From Pseudovibrio axinellae (GTDB lineage: Bacteria > Pseudomonadota > Alphaproteobacteria > Rhizobiales > Stappiaceae), in the NCBI RefSeq assembly GCF_900110875.1, contig NZ_FOFM01000004.1, positions 62,001 to 126,000 on the forward strand: a stretch of 64,000 nucleotides of DNA, read 5' to 3'. The notes beneath the pieces were generated by a model that saw only the letters and a list, made by a program, of their open reading frames with translations, made no database searches and was not told the DNA's origin. Below are positions 16,101 through 24,890 of the stretch, piece by piece. The position numbers were made by a program, and so were the translations under genes. Numbering within the stretch: the first letter of the stretch is position 1; every line of letters begins with the position of its first letter.

Positions 16101-16376
16101 ATGTTTATCAGAGTTAATTCATCAAGACGGACTGCAATTGGGATGTTGCGTTTTGGCGTTGTTTACAAGGTGAATGAGAAAGACCGCAAGGTTAAAAAAG
16201 CAATTGAGCCCTTGCTTGATGGCAAGAACGCACCTTTGAAACGGCTTACTGCAAAAGATGTGCGCAAATACAAGATTGAGTATTTGGATCTGACTGGCCC
16301 CAAAAATGAACAGGCTGGTTTACCTGCACAATCCTGCGAAGAGGACGCAATCACCCCTTCAGTCAATGGAGACTAA
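16101..16376 (+). CDS. Small head-region hypothetical protein
   Basis: 91 residues with an excellent ribosome site (AGGAGGTGA) before the ATG. Predicted beta-rich N-terminus (IGMLRFGVVYKVNEKDRKVK) and a Lys-rich middle (KRLTAKDVRKYKIEYL). No firm family; position between capsid and connector suggests a head-completion or decoration-type accessory protein. The stop precedes the next start by 2 bp. Confidence 0.7.
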   Translation: MFIRVNSSRRTAIGMLRFGVVYKVNEKDRKVKKAIEPLLDGKNAPLKRLTAKDVRKYKIEYLDLTGPKNEQAGLPAQSCEEDAITPSVNGD

Positions 16377-16378
16377 CC

Positions 16379-16672
16379 GTGTCTCTGATCGAACTGGAAG
16401 AAGTCAAACAGCATTTGAGTATTTCTCATAGCTACGATGACGTGCTGCTCACATCTTTAATTCGTACCGCAGAGACATACGCAGGCCGCTACCTGCGCTG
16501 TGACTTTGGTGTTGAATTTCCAGATGGTGTTGCAGAACCAATCAAGACTGCTTTGTCGATACATATACACGCGCTGTATAGGGGAAGATCCGGCGAAACC
16601 AGCACAGGGACTGCGCGACTACCACCTGGTTATGAAGTGATGATGGCACCTTACAGGAACTTGGCCGGATGA
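16379..16672 (+). CDS. Head-tail connector protein (gp6-like)
   Basis: 97 residues from a GTG. Adaptor that binds the portal and begins the neck. Typical opening for the family: LIELEEVKQHLSISHSYDDV then LLTSLIRTAETYAGRYL, followed by PIKTALSIHIHALYRGR. Size matches HK97 gp6. Overlaps the next gene by 4 bp. Confidence 0.85.
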   Translation: MSLIELEEVKQHLSISHSYDDVLLTSLIRTAETYAGRYLRCDFGVEFPDGVAEPIKTALSIHIHALYRGRSGETSTGTARLPPGYEVMMAPYRNLAG

Positions 16673-17007
16673 ACGATGTGACAATGCTGGAGGTTGTTGC
16701 GTTTGAGGCTTTGGTTTCAAGCCCTGACGGGTATGGCAATAAAACCGCTGGGTACGAGACACAGTTCGAAGTGCGGGCGCATTTTCGGTATCTGCGCGGA
16801 GGTGAAAGCGTTATCGGGGCACGGCTTGAAGGTATTCAGCCGGTTGTCGTTACGATCTGGCGATCACCAGATACTGAGGCAATCCAGACGAGCTGGCGCA
16901 TGAAAGACCTTATCACTGGAACCGTTTATGCAGTCCGAACCAAGGTGCCCAGTGATGATCATCTGTGTTTTGAGCTGACTTGTGAGAGCGGTGAAATTGA
17001 TGGTTAA
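16669..17007 (+). CDS. Phage head closure protein
   Basis: 112 residues. Matches the head-tail joining family (SPP1 gp16-like): the central VRAHFRYLRGGESVIGARLE and VVTIWRSPDTEAIQTSWRMK segments are characteristic, where a strand-rich small barrel closes the neck after packaging. Coupled at both ends: 4-bp overlap upstream and 8-bp overlap with the gp10-like gene. Confidence 0.87.
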   Translation: MNDVTMLEVVAFEALVSSPDGYGNKTAGYETQFEVRAHFRYLRGGESVIGARLEGIQPVVVTIWRSPDTEAIQTSWRMKDLITGTVYAVRTKVPSDDHLCFELTCESGEIDG

Positions 17008-17443
17008 GGGCGAAGAAGCGTTTCAAAGGTTTATGACTAAGACCGTGCCTGAGCGTATTCGGCGGGCGGCGATGGAGGCACTTGAAGAGTCTGCGGACAT
17101 TATTGTGCAGAAAATGAAATTTTTGGTCCCTGAGCATGAGGGGAAATTGCGTGACAGCATTGGCTGGACTTGGGGAGAGTTGCCGAAAGGCGCGGTGCTG
17201 TTTGGTACGGTTGGAGGCGGCAAGGACTGGCTGCACATAAAGATTTATGCTGGCAATAAAAAAACGATTGTTACGAATAAACGGGGTGTGCAATTCCAGA
17301 ACGCCAAACTTCAGGAATTTGGCACGCGTGAGATGAAAGCAAATCCATATTTTTATCCGGCATGGCGCACGCAAAAACGTGGAGCAAAAAGTCGTCTCAC
17401 TCGCAGGATCAATAAGGAAATTAAGGCGTTGAACAATGGGTAG
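17000..17443 (+). CDS. HK97 gp10-like tail component
   Basis: 147 residues from the ATG at 17000; a GTG at 16982 is possible but the later start overlaps the preceding stop compactly. Family features: ALEESADIIVQKMKFLVPEH, then GKLRDSIGW, a basic beta region, LQEFGTREMKANPYFYPAW near the C-terminus. Probably the neck/tail-completion protein of HK97-like siphophages. Overlaps the next gene by 8 bp. Confidence 0.85.
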   Translation: MVKGEEAFQRFMTKTVPERIRRAAMEALEESADIIVQKMKFLVPEHEGKLRDSIGWTWGELPKGAVLFGTVGGGKDWLHIKIYAGNKKTIVTNKRGVQFQNAKLQEFGTREMKANPYFYPAWRTQKRGAKSRLTRRINKEIKALNNG

Positions 17444-17864
17444 TCCTGACCTGGAACTCCAAAAGGCTGTTGTTGCGGCGTTGTCGGCAGATGAGACGGT
17501 CCTTGAGTTTGTTCATGACGTATTTGACAGCGTTAAGGTGCCCTCAGATCAGGCGAACTCGCCATGGGGCGTGAAAGACGGATATGTCAGCCTTGGTGCT
17601 GAAATGAATGTACCTGCTCGCCACGACGGTTTTTTAATAGAAGAAACTACGCTTCAGATTGATTGTTGGTCGCGCAAGACCGGCAGGGTTCACGTTAAAC
17701 AGATCATGGCTGCGGTGCGGGCTGTACTGGATGGTGCAGAGCTGCCTTTGCCTAGCTATGGAAACGTGATTTCAGAACTCTCATTACACACAATCACACC
17801 TGACCCCGAAACAGGGGTTACGCATGGTGTCTTACACTTCTCATTTGAAATTCAAGTTCACTAG
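17436..17864 (+). CDS. DUF3168-type tail completion protein
   Basis: 142 residues. Family pattern is clear: LELQKAVVAALSADETVLEF, DGYVSLGAEM, a TLQIDCWSRKTGR strand and THGVLHFSFEIQVH at the C-terminus. These proteins (gp17-like) cap the tail tube at the neck. Lies between the gp10-like and tail-tube genes. Confidence 0.88.
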   Translation: MGSPDLELQKAVVAALSADETVLEFVHDVFDSVKVPSDQANSPWGVKDGYVSLGAEMNVPARHDGFLIEETTLQIDCWSRKTGRVHVKQIMAAVRAVLDGAELPLPSYGNVISELSLHTITPDPETGVTHGVLHFSFEIQVH

Positions 17865-17880
17865 CAAAAAGAGGTTTGTG

Positions 17881-18327
17881 ATGGCGAAGCCAACAACAGA
17901 ACGCTTTGAAGAAATGGTCCTTGCGGTCGATTTTGATGAGGACGGAACGTTTAGTAAGATTTGTGGCATCAAGGGCGTAAATATTACGCGAACAGGCAAT
18001 GCGGCTGAAACGGAAGTTCTTGATTGCGAGGACGAAAGCCAGCCGAATGAAATCCTGACCGATGTGCAGTCAATTAAAGTCATGGCTTCAGGCGATGGGA
18101 CGTGGGCAGCGGAATCCAATGGCAAGATGATGAGTTGGTTTTACTCTGGCAAACACAAACCGGTGCGCCTTAGTAATACAGCTGCAGCATCTGGTGATGT
18201 TGAAACCGAGAGCGGCCCAGCAAACCTTGTCCAACTTAATCAGGCTCGTTCTGATGGGAAAGGCCGTGTGACTGCGTCAATTGAAATTGTGTTCAGTGGC
18301 ATTCCAGAGCTGACTGTAAAGGCCTGA
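17881..18327 (+). CDS. Major tail tube protein
   Basis: 148 residues from the ATG at 17881 with AGAGG upstream; upstream in-frame starts overlap the DUF3168 gene without a ribosome site. Predicted all-beta, TP901-1-like tail tube: VDFDEDGTFSKICGIKGVNI, an acidic CEDESQP loop, then VTASIEIVFSGIPEL at the end. Its position between tail completion and tail chaperones is standard. Forms the hexameric tube through which DNA passes. Confidence 0.85.
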   Translation: MAKPTTERFEEMVLAVDFDEDGTFSKICGIKGVNITRTGNAAETEVLDCEDESQPNEILTDVQSIKVMASGDGTWAAESNGKMMSWFYSGKHKPVRLSNTAAASGDVETESGPANLVQLNQARSDGKGRVTASIEIVFSGIPELTVKA

Positions 18328-18337
18328 GGGTAATCTC

Positions 18338-18658
18338 ATGGACGCTAAGAGTTTACCTTGGGTTGGGGGGCAGCATGATTTTGTGCTGAACCTTGGACAA
18401 CTTCGTGCGGTGCAGCAAACCTGCAACGCTGGTCCTCAAACAGTTATGTCTCGGATAGCGGCGGGGGCGTGGTTTGTCGACGACCTGCTTGAAACCTTGC
18501 GACAGGGCCTGATCGGTGGGGGGATGGAGAGCAAGGAAGCGGGACCATTGGTGGCTCGTATGTTTGAGGTTCATGGAGCGTTTGCTTTAAAGCCGACTGC
18601 GCATGCGGTCCTTGCTCACGCATTGATTGGTGAGGTCGACGACCCTGTGGGGGAGTGA
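18338..18658 (+). CDS. Tail assembly chaperone, GTA gp10 / TAC-11-like
   Basis: 106 residues. FVLNLGQLRAVQQTCNAGPQ and MSRIAAGAWFVDDLLETLRQ with the ESKEAGPLVARMF pattern match the GTA_gp10/Phage_TAC_11 family of alphaproteobacterial phages and gene transfer agents. It should bind the tape measure protein during tail assembly. Overlaps the next gene by 4 bp (GTGA). Confidence 0.85.
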   Translation: MDAKSLPWVGGQHDFVLNLGQLRAVQQTCNAGPQTVMSRIAAGAWFVDDLLETLRQGLIGGGMESKEAGPLVARMFEVHGAFALKPTAHAVLAHALIGEVDDPVGE

Positions 18659-18879
18659 GCCGGGGTGAGCCAAGCGGGGAGCGCTGGAAGTTCTCAGAGT
18701 TTTATGGGTCTGGTGCGGCGATGGGCTTCACTCCAACACAAATCGACAAAATGAGCATGTGGGAATTTATGTCCTGCGTTGCGGGCTACAATAAAACTCA
18801 TGGCGGCAAGACTAAGAAAGGTCAAAGTGAAGCCTTTTCTGACGGCCGACTGCGGGATCTGGGCATAGAAGGGTTTTGA
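18655..18879 (+). CDS. Second tail assembly chaperone, TAC-6 (rcc01693)-like
   Basis: 74 residues from a GTG that overlaps the previous stop. The middle GFTPTQIDKMSMWEFMSCVA is diagnostic of the small GTA-type chaperone that follows gp10 (first seen as rcc01693). In alphaproteobacterial phages this separate gene takes the place of the frameshifted G-T chaperone of lambda. Three bp before the tape measure gene. Confidence 0.85.
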   Translation: MSRGEPSGERWKFSEFYGSGAAMGFTPTQIDKMSMWEFMSCVAGYNKTHGGKTKKGQSEAFSDGRLRDLGIEGF

Positions 18880-18882
18880 TAG

Positions 18883-21075
18883 ATGAGCGAAAACTCAGGT
18901 CTGGTTATTCCCTTCGGGATCACCGACAAGAAATTTGCCCAGCAACTGGCGCGTGCTGAAGCTGATGCCCGTAAAAAGGCTAGGCAGATTGAGAAGTCGG
19001 TCACGGGTGTCGGTGATGCGGCTGGGGCATCAGCTCAAAAAGCTGGTAAGGAGATGACAAGCTTCTTCAATGTCTCCAAAGGTGGCCGGTTCGCTCTCCA
19101 AAACGCCACCAATCAGTTTGCTGATATGGCTGTGCAGATGGAAATGGGCACCAACCCGATGCGTGTGATGGGGCAGCAAATCCCACAATTGGTTGCCGGG
19201 TTCGGGGCGTTGGGGGGCAGTATTGGTATTCTCATGCCTATTCTTGGCATGGTTGCAGGCCTTGGCTTTCCGATAGCTGCTTTCTTGATGCAAACCTCTA
19301 GCGGTGCAGATGATGCAGCGACCAGCGTAGATAAGTTCTCTAAGGCGTTTTCTGAGGCTGACAGTGCAATCTCGCGTGCAAACAGCTCTATCAAGGCAAT
19401 GGCAACCAGCGGTCTGGATGATGTTAAAGAACAGTATGGCGAGGTTACTGATGCTGTTCTTGAATTGATAGAAGTGCTTGGCGAACTGGATACGAAAGCT
19501 GCAGTTAAGAAAGCCAGCCTATCGGTTGGTGTGTTCTTTGATGAAACACTTAGCGGGAATGGTGCTTTCCAAAGTTTTGAAGATCAGGTCCACCGTGTGC
19601 AAGCGCTTTATCATAAGCTTGAGCAGCTCAATGACCCGGTTTCCGGGCAGCGCTCCCGCGATGCGCTTGGGATTGAGGGGCACCGCGAGGCGATTGCAGA
19701 GCTGAATGCAGAACTTGAGCAATCTCCTGAGAAAATCAAACGTTGGATTGCTTTACTTGAACAAGTGGAAGCGGGCCGGGTTGCAAGCGATATGGGGCAG
19801 GTCTCCGATGCACTTGCAGAAATGCGCGAAATTCTGACTAGCTTGCCTGATGCTGATTTAGCTGAGGTTGGCAACGAAATGGCGCGGCTTGAAAGCATTG
19901 CTCGAAAGGCGGTTGGAACGACTGAGCGGCTTGAAGATGCAGCCAAAGGTGTGTCGTTTGAAGAAGCCTCGAAATCTGCCACTGATATGGCTGAGGAAAT
20001 CAGCCGTGCGGCGGATGCTCTTGCTGATATGAAGGCAAAAGGCGCACTATCGCTGGAAGAAGCACACATCAAACTCAAGTACAAAGATGATCCGCAGGGA
20101 TTGGCGGGAGCTTTAGCTGGACGCGAATTTGATACAGCGGCTTTGTCACTGGGCGGGTCTCAAGGGCGGCAAAACCACCAGCAGCTCATGAAGGACAGAA
20201 CAGCTTATATTGAGCAGGCAAAAGAGTTAGCCCGCATTGAAGCTGGGATGCGCCCTGCGAAAAAGGAAAAAAAGAGCTATTCCTCAGCCGATGTAATCGG
20301 ACTTGGTGAGAAAGATATAACCACCCTGGCTCGCCAGATTGAGATGCTGGACCTTTCCAGTGATCGGGTTGCAGAGCTGACTACAAAATACAAATTGCTT
20401 GATACGGCAAAAGCGCACGGGCTGGATCTGGATGAGAAGTCGTTGCAATCTGGGTTGTCATTGCGTGAAGAAATTGAACGACGAGCGCATGTCGTTGGCG
20501 GGTTGACAGCACAGTTGGAAGAGGCATCCCACAACACCCAAGTCATGAATACATTGAACCAGCAGCTTACGAGCAGTTTTACAGCTCTCGCCTTTGAAGG
20601 GGCGAACTTTGGTGAAGTGCTTGAAAGCCTTGCAAAGCAGTTTGCAAGCATGGCAGCTCAGGACGCTTTTGGTACGCTGTTGAGCGGTGCCTTTGGTGGT
20701 GCACCTGATGGCAGTACCAGCGGTAACATGCTTTCAAGTTTACTCTCTAGCTTTGGCGGGTTCTTTGCCAGCGGTGGAACGCTTGGTGCGGGCAAATGGG
20801 GCATTGCTGGTGAGAACGGTCCCGAACCTATTGTGGGGCCAGCTACGATTATTCCGAACCATGCACTGAGCGGTGGGGGTGGAAGCAGCTCGTCAACTGT
20901 GCATGTGATTGTGAAGGCCAGCGATATGTTTGAGCCGATGGTTGAGAGTGTTGCAGGCAACGTTGTTGCGCAGGCTGCTCCAGCTATTGCGGGGGCAGGT
21001 GCTCAGCAATCCAGGCCTTACACGCAGCCGGATATGAGAAATCATCATATGACGGGGGGCGGGGATCACCGATGA
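18883..21075 (+). CDS. Tail tape measure protein
   Basis: 730 residues. Sets tail length and helps DNA enter the cell. N-terminal helical region with Ala/Lys repeats, a hydrophobic stretch near residues 105-150 (GALGGSIGILMPILGMVAG and following) as the likely membrane insertion segment, long charged coiled-coil middle, and a Gly-rich C-terminus with GGTLGAGKWGIAGENGPE and IVGPATIIPNHAL typical of lambda-type tape measures. By the usual rule its length corresponds to a tail of about 110 nm; this is an estimate only. Confidence 0.93.
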   Translation: MSENSGLVIPFGITDKKFAQQLARAEADARKKARQIEKSVTGVGDAAGASAQKAGKEMTSFFNVSKGGRFALQNATNQFADMAVQMEMGTNPMRVMGQQIPQLVAGFGALGGSIGILMPILGMVAGLGFPIAAFLMQTSSGADDAATSVDKFSKAFSEADSAISRANSSIKAMATSGLDDVKEQYGEVTDAVLELIEVLGELDTKAAVKKASLSVGVFFDETLSGNGAFQSFEDQVHRVQALYHKLEQLNDPVSGQRSRDALGIEGHREAIAELNAELEQSPEKIKRWIALLEQVEAGRVASDMGQVSDALAEMREILTSLPDADLAEVGNEMARLESIARKAVGTTERLEDAAKGVSFEEASKSATDMAEEISRAADALADMKAKGALSLEEAHIKLKYKDDPQGLAGALAGREFDTAALSLGGSQGRQNHQQLMKDRTAYIEQAKELARIEAGMRPAKKEKKSYSSADVIGLGEKDITTLARQIEMLDLSSDRVAELTTKYKLLDTAKAHGLDLDEKSLQSGLSLREEIERRAHVVGGLTAQLEEASHNTQVMNTLNQQLTSSFTALAFEGANFGEVLESLAKQFASMAAQDAFGTLLSGAFGGAPDGSTSGNMLSSLLSSFGGFFASGGTLGAGKWGIAGENGPEPIVGPATIIPNHALSGGGGSSSSTVHVIVKASDMFEPMVESVAGNVVAQAAPAIAGAGAQQSRPYTQPDMRNHHMTGGGDHR

Positions 21076-21782
21076 ACTTTATTGAATGGCCTCGTCGTTT
21101 GTTTCGTTCGCAGTCCGCGCCTGCGTTTCATCTGGTGCACTTTAACCGCTCAGGTGGGCAAGCTCTTTCAGGGGTTGAGCGTGTGACGCGTACTGACCGT
21201 GGTTTTTGGCGGGCAGAGGTGAATGATATTATCCTGAATGCTCGTGAGGCTGATCAATGGCGCTCATGGCACGCGCTGAGCCAATCCATTGGCGGGCGTG
21301 CTGGTGTGGTGGCGCTTTCGTTTAGCCAGTGGATGGCACAGAAAAACTACAGCGCTGCTGGTGTGAGCGGCCATGCGGACGGGTCTAGCTTTGCGGATGG
21401 GGCCGGTTATCGCTCAAGCACAATGCGGGCCTATATGCATGAGACAGCTGAGATTGGGCAAACGGTTGTCAAGATACGGGTTGATTATGGGATTGATCAC
21501 CCGGCAGGGTTGCACTTTTCTCACGAGTGGGCGCTCTACCTTTGTGGGGCTATTCGTTCCCAATCTGACGCGGTGTTTGAAGTGCCGATATCTCCTGCGA
21601 TCCGCCGGCGGATTCCAGCTGGGGCAGAGCTGGAATTAACGGAACCCGGTTGCTTGATGAAACTCACAGATGACAGGGCAATGGATGTTGTGATGCCGCT
21701 GAGCCGGATTGCTAAAGTGAGCCTTAAATTTGTTGAGGCGCTTGAGGTTTGGGAGGAGCTGGCCGAGGAAGAATATGGCTAG
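21072..21782 (+). CDS. Distal tail protein-like (tail tip)
   Basis: 236 residues. All-beta composition with aromatic strands (FHLVHFNRSGGQALSGVERV, FWRAEVNDIILNAREADQWR, IGGRAGVVALSFSQWMA). Position directly after the tape measure and before the DUF2163-like gene is that of the distal tail protein/GTA gp12 (DUF2460-like) slot, although I could not match a DUF2460 motif with certainty. Overlaps the tape measure gene by 4 bp. Confidence 0.65.
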   Translation: MNFIEWPRRLFRSQSAPAFHLVHFNRSGGQALSGVERVTRTDRGFWRAEVNDIILNAREADQWRSWHALSQSIGGRAGVVALSFSQWMAQKNYSAAGVSGHADGSSFADGAGYRSSTMRAYMHETAEIGQTVVKIRVDYGIDHPAGLHFSHEWALYLCGAIRSQSDAVFEVPISPAIRRRIPAGAELELTEPGCLMKLTDDRAMDVVMPLSRIAKVSLKFVEALEVWEELAEEEYG

Positions 21783-22353
21783 AGCAAAATCAATCAAGCT
21801 GCTTATATTCATCGATTTTCCTGATGGGAAAATTCGTATCTGGGATGGGAGCGGGCCGTATATTGACCGCGATGGCAACCGGTGGCGGGGTGCTGGTGAG
21901 ATACCCTCAGATGCGCTTGACGTGCTTGAGTTTCCGTTTGCGGGCGAGGCTGTGACGAGGGACATTTCACTGGAAGGGGTTCCGCAAATCATTTATGATC
22001 ACGGGTTTGATGAGATGACCGCAAAGGATCTGATCGGGTCAAAATTTCAGGTGCTCATTCAAGATTGTGATGGTGACGACCAGCCGTTGGACGCCCCGCC
22101 GAGCGTCATTCAAACACTGCAAATTGTGGATTTCTTCTTTGATGAAATGAGGAAGGACGGCAGCATTTTCTACCGCATGACAATGAAGCTCGCCAATCGG
22201 TTTCTACTGCGCCGTATGAACGATCAGGCAGTTTTGTCTGATGTAAATCAGAAGGCGCGCTCTGCTGTCCTTAACCCGGCTGGAACACCAGACCAATTTT
22301 GTGAGCGCGTGCCGTTGATGCGAATTCAAAAAATCCGGTGGCCTAGGGTTTAA
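21775..22353 (+). CDS. Tail hub protein, GTA gp13 (DUF2163/BR0599)-like
   Basis: 192 residues from the ATG at 21775, which overlaps the previous stop by 8 bp. Begins AKSIKLLIFIDFPDGKIRIW and GPYIDRDGNRWRGAGEI, a beta sandwich pattern; the C-terminus has AVLSDVNQKARSAVLNPAG. Fits the hub slot between the distal tail protein and the peptidase in GTA-like tail clusters. The usual C-terminal extension of DUF2163 appears short. Confidence 0.65.
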   Translation: MARAKSIKLLIFIDFPDGKIRIWDGSGPYIDRDGNRWRGAGEIPSDALDVLEFPFAGEAVTRDISLEGVPQIIYDHGFDEMTAKDLIGSKFQVLIQDCDGDDQPLDAPPSVIQTLQIVDFFFDEMRKDGSIFYRMTMKLANRFLLRRMNDQAVLSDVNQKARSAVLNPAGTPDQFCERVPLMRIQKIRWPRV

Positions 22354-22751
22354 TGAAACTGGAAGATTTTACAGCACTGCGCGGGAGGGAGCCTTTTCTT
22401 CTCGGGTCCGCAGACTGTTGTCTCGTGCTTGCTGATTGGGCCGTTGCGTGTGGCCACCCAGACGGGGCGGCACATTTGCGCGGCACGTATCAAACCAACG
22501 CGGAATTTATCGCGATTGCTGAAAAACGTGGTGGGCTTGTGGAGCTGGTTGGTGAATGCGCTGGACTGGCTGGCATCCCTGAAACTTCCAAGCGGGTTTG
22601 CGGTGTAATTGGCGTTGTGGGCAGTACACACAACCCGCTGCGCCAATGGGGCGCGATTTGGAATGGCGGCGCGTGGTTGGTGCGTATGCGTGAGGGGTTC
22701 ATTCCAACGCACGCATACTGCCTTAAAATGTGGGGGCCTGTGAATGGTTGA
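22353..22751 (+). CDS. NlpC/P60-like (DUF6950) tail peptidase homologue
   Basis: 132 residues. GSADCCLVLADWAVACGHPD places Cys in the position of the catalytic Cys of NlpC/P60-type tail peptidases (usual form DC.......W), and a possible His occurs in VGSTHNPLRQWG or IPTHAYCL. It shares the slot of GTA gp14 cell-wall peptidase. Whether it is active is unclear since a canonical Cys-His-polar triad is not obvious. Overlaps the next gene by 8 bp. Confidence 0.7.
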   Translation: MKLEDFTALRGREPFLLGSADCCLVLADWAVACGHPDGAAHLRGTYQTNAEFIAIAEKRGGLVELVGECAGLAGIPETSKRVCGVIGVVGSTHNPLRQWGAIWNGGAWLVRMREGFIPTHAYCLKMWGPVNG

Positions 22752-24849
22752 GACTGTTGCTTTTGCTGTTGCCTGGGCTGTGTCAAATGCAGCTGCGGGG
22801 GTGGGTGTAGCTGTAGCGGGGCAGGCCACGCTTGCTGCAGGAGCGGCGGCGCTTGTGGGACCTGCCCTTACATTGGGGTTGAGCGCGGGTGTGAGTTACC
22901 TGGGGTCTAGTTTTTTTGCTGATGGCTCGGAAGCGATAATTCCAAAACCAGCTGACGGGCAACACTCAATAAAGCAGGAAATACCGCCGCTGAGCTTTGC
23001 GTATGGGCATGTTAAAAAAGGCGGGTTCTATGTGTTTTTGGAGGAGCACGACGGCACAGCCTATAGCGTCATTGTGTTGGCATCTCATCCCATAGAGGGC
23101 GTTGAAGAGTTTTACCTGAATGATATCCGCGCCCTGGTTAATGATGAGGGCATTGTTGAGGGGGTTGATAGCCCTGATGCCGGTTCGGATAAATACTACG
23201 TCAACGGGCCGTTTCATGTGATCCAGCTGCTCTCACGCAATGGCGACCCGGTTGGGGTGCCATATCCACGACTACCTGAGTTTTTTCCCAGTATTTGGGG
23301 CGAGGACTATCGGGGCGATGGGCTGGCTACGATTTACATGCATGCACGATCTGCGGATGCAGAGAGTTTTACCACCATCTACCCAAACAGTCTGCCAGCT
23401 CCAATTCCTGAGATTAAGGGCAAGAATGATATCTATGATCCGCGAACGGGAACGCGAGGCTATACCGAAAATCTGGCACTGATTTATCTTGATTTCCTTT
23501 GCATGCCGTTTGGAGGCAAGCAAGCGCTTGAGGATTTTGATTTAGACAGCTGGTCGCGTGCTGCTGATTGTTGCGGGGAGTTGGTGACCAATCGCTCCGG
23601 GGAACTTGAGCCGCGTTACTTTGGCGGGATATTTGGCAATTTTGATATGGACCCGGTCACCGTACAAAAATACATGGCGGGGGCTGCCGAGCTAGTGCTT
23701 TTCGAGACCGGTGAGGGGAAACTTGCCGTCCATGCGGGCGAGTGGATTGAGCCTGATATTCATATTCAGACCAAGGATATTATCGCGTTTTCGTACGAGG
23801 CGAACTTAAATCCGGCCTCGCGTATGGAATCTGTGCGCGGTCGTTGGACCAACCCTGAAACCGGATTTGCAACCGAAGATGCGGCTATCTTTGGAAACAC
23901 CAATATTTTTGATGGTGATGCGCGATCAGAGACGCTGGATAACCCGATTATACAGCGGCACAACCACTGCCAGCGTTTGCAAAAAATCTATTACACACGC
24001 AAGCGAGCGGCGTTTGTAACGTTGACCGTGGACTACTTTGCAGCACAAGGCTTGATGCAATCTCGCTTTGTGAAGGTCACACACAAGCCCTACATGGATG
24101 GCGGCTATATTGAGATTACGGGGCGTCCGAAACTCATCTTGCGGCCATACTTGCGTTATGAAATCAGTGGTCGGCATGTGCCTGATACCCTGTTTGATTT
24201 TGATGCAGCGAGCGAAGAAGGTGAGCCAGCGGCTTTGCCTGAGAAAATAGGCACAACTCCTATTCCATTGCCGGAAAATGTGAGTGTTAAAATCAAAGCC
24301 GATGGCGATGCAGTGCGGGCCTATGCCACGTTTGAGAGTGCGTCTAATAATCTGACCTATCAGTTGTTATCTGAGCAAGCCGATGGCCAGCATGCTGTTC
24401 GGGATAGCGCGCTATCGGGCAAGCTCTATGTGTATTCCGCACCGCTTATTCCGGGGGAGTACTACAACTTTAAAATGCGGTCTTTGACTGCGCTCGGGGT
24501 TGCGTCTGAGTGGACTGATACAATCACGTTATACGCGCAATCTGATCCGAACCCACCGGGGAACCCTTTGAATGTGAGCGTTGTAGGGGACGAAGGCCAA
24601 GCAATCGTCTCATGGAAAACGCCAAACTCCGATAATTTTGGATCAACCGCGATCTACCGGGGCACCACCAGTAACGCTGATGATGCGGAAATCATCGACC
24701 ACATTAATTCAGCAGCATCGTCCAATCAGGATTTTGAGGACACCGGCCTTGTGGCGGGGACCTATTATTATTGGGTGTCGTCTGTGAATAGAGCAGGGGT
24801 AGGGGGCGATCTGGTTCTTGCCAGCGGTAGCCCTGTGATTGTTTCCTAG
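22744..24849 (+). CDS. Central tail tip / host specificity protein (J or GTA gp15-like)
   Basis: 701 residues. The N-terminus is strongly hydrophobic and Ala/Gly-rich (residues 3-60), as in GTA gp15/J tip proteins, then SIKQEIPPLSFAYGHVKKGG, a long beta-rich hub region, and C-terminal fibronectin type III-like repeats (~residues 510-700: AIVSWKTPNSDNFGSTAIYR and AGTYYYWVSSVNRAG). Likely carries the receptor-proximal tail tip. Followed 41 bp later by the fibre genes. Confidence 0.82.
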   Translation: MVETVAFAVAWAVSNAAAGVGVAVAGQATLAAGAAALVGPALTLGLSAGVSYLGSSFFADGSEAIIPKPADGQHSIKQEIPPLSFAYGHVKKGGFYVFLEEHDGTAYSVIVLASHPIEGVEEFYLNDIRALVNDEGIVEGVDSPDAGSDKYYVNGPFHVIQLLSRNGDPVGVPYPRLPEFFPSIWGEDYRGDGLATIYMHARSADAESFTTIYPNSLPAPIPEIKGKNDIYDPRTGTRGYTENLALIYLDFLCMPFGGKQALEDFDLDSWSRAADCCGELVTNRSGELEPRYFGGIFGNFDMDPVTVQKYMAGAAELVLFETGEGKLAVHAGEWIEPDIHIQTKDIIAFSYEANLNPASRMESVRGRWTNPETGFATEDAAIFGNTNIFDGDARSETLDNPIIQRHNHCQRLQKIYYTRKRAAFVTLTVDYFAAQGLMQSRFVKVTHKPYMDGGYIEITGRPKLILRPYLRYEISGRHVPDTLFDFDAASEEGEPAALPEKIGTTPIPLPENVSVKIKADGDAVRAYATFESASNNLTYQLLSEQADGQHAVRDSALSGKLYVYSAPLIPGEYYNFKMRSLTALGVASEWTDTITLYAQSDPNPPGNPLNVSVVGDEGQAIVSWKTPNSDNFGSTAIYRGTTSNADDAEIIDHINSAASSNQDFEDTGLVAGTYYYWVSSVNRAGVGGDLVLASGSPVIVS

Positions 24850-24890
24850 GCGAGCGTATCTCGCAAGCTAATGACGAGGCGAGCATTGCA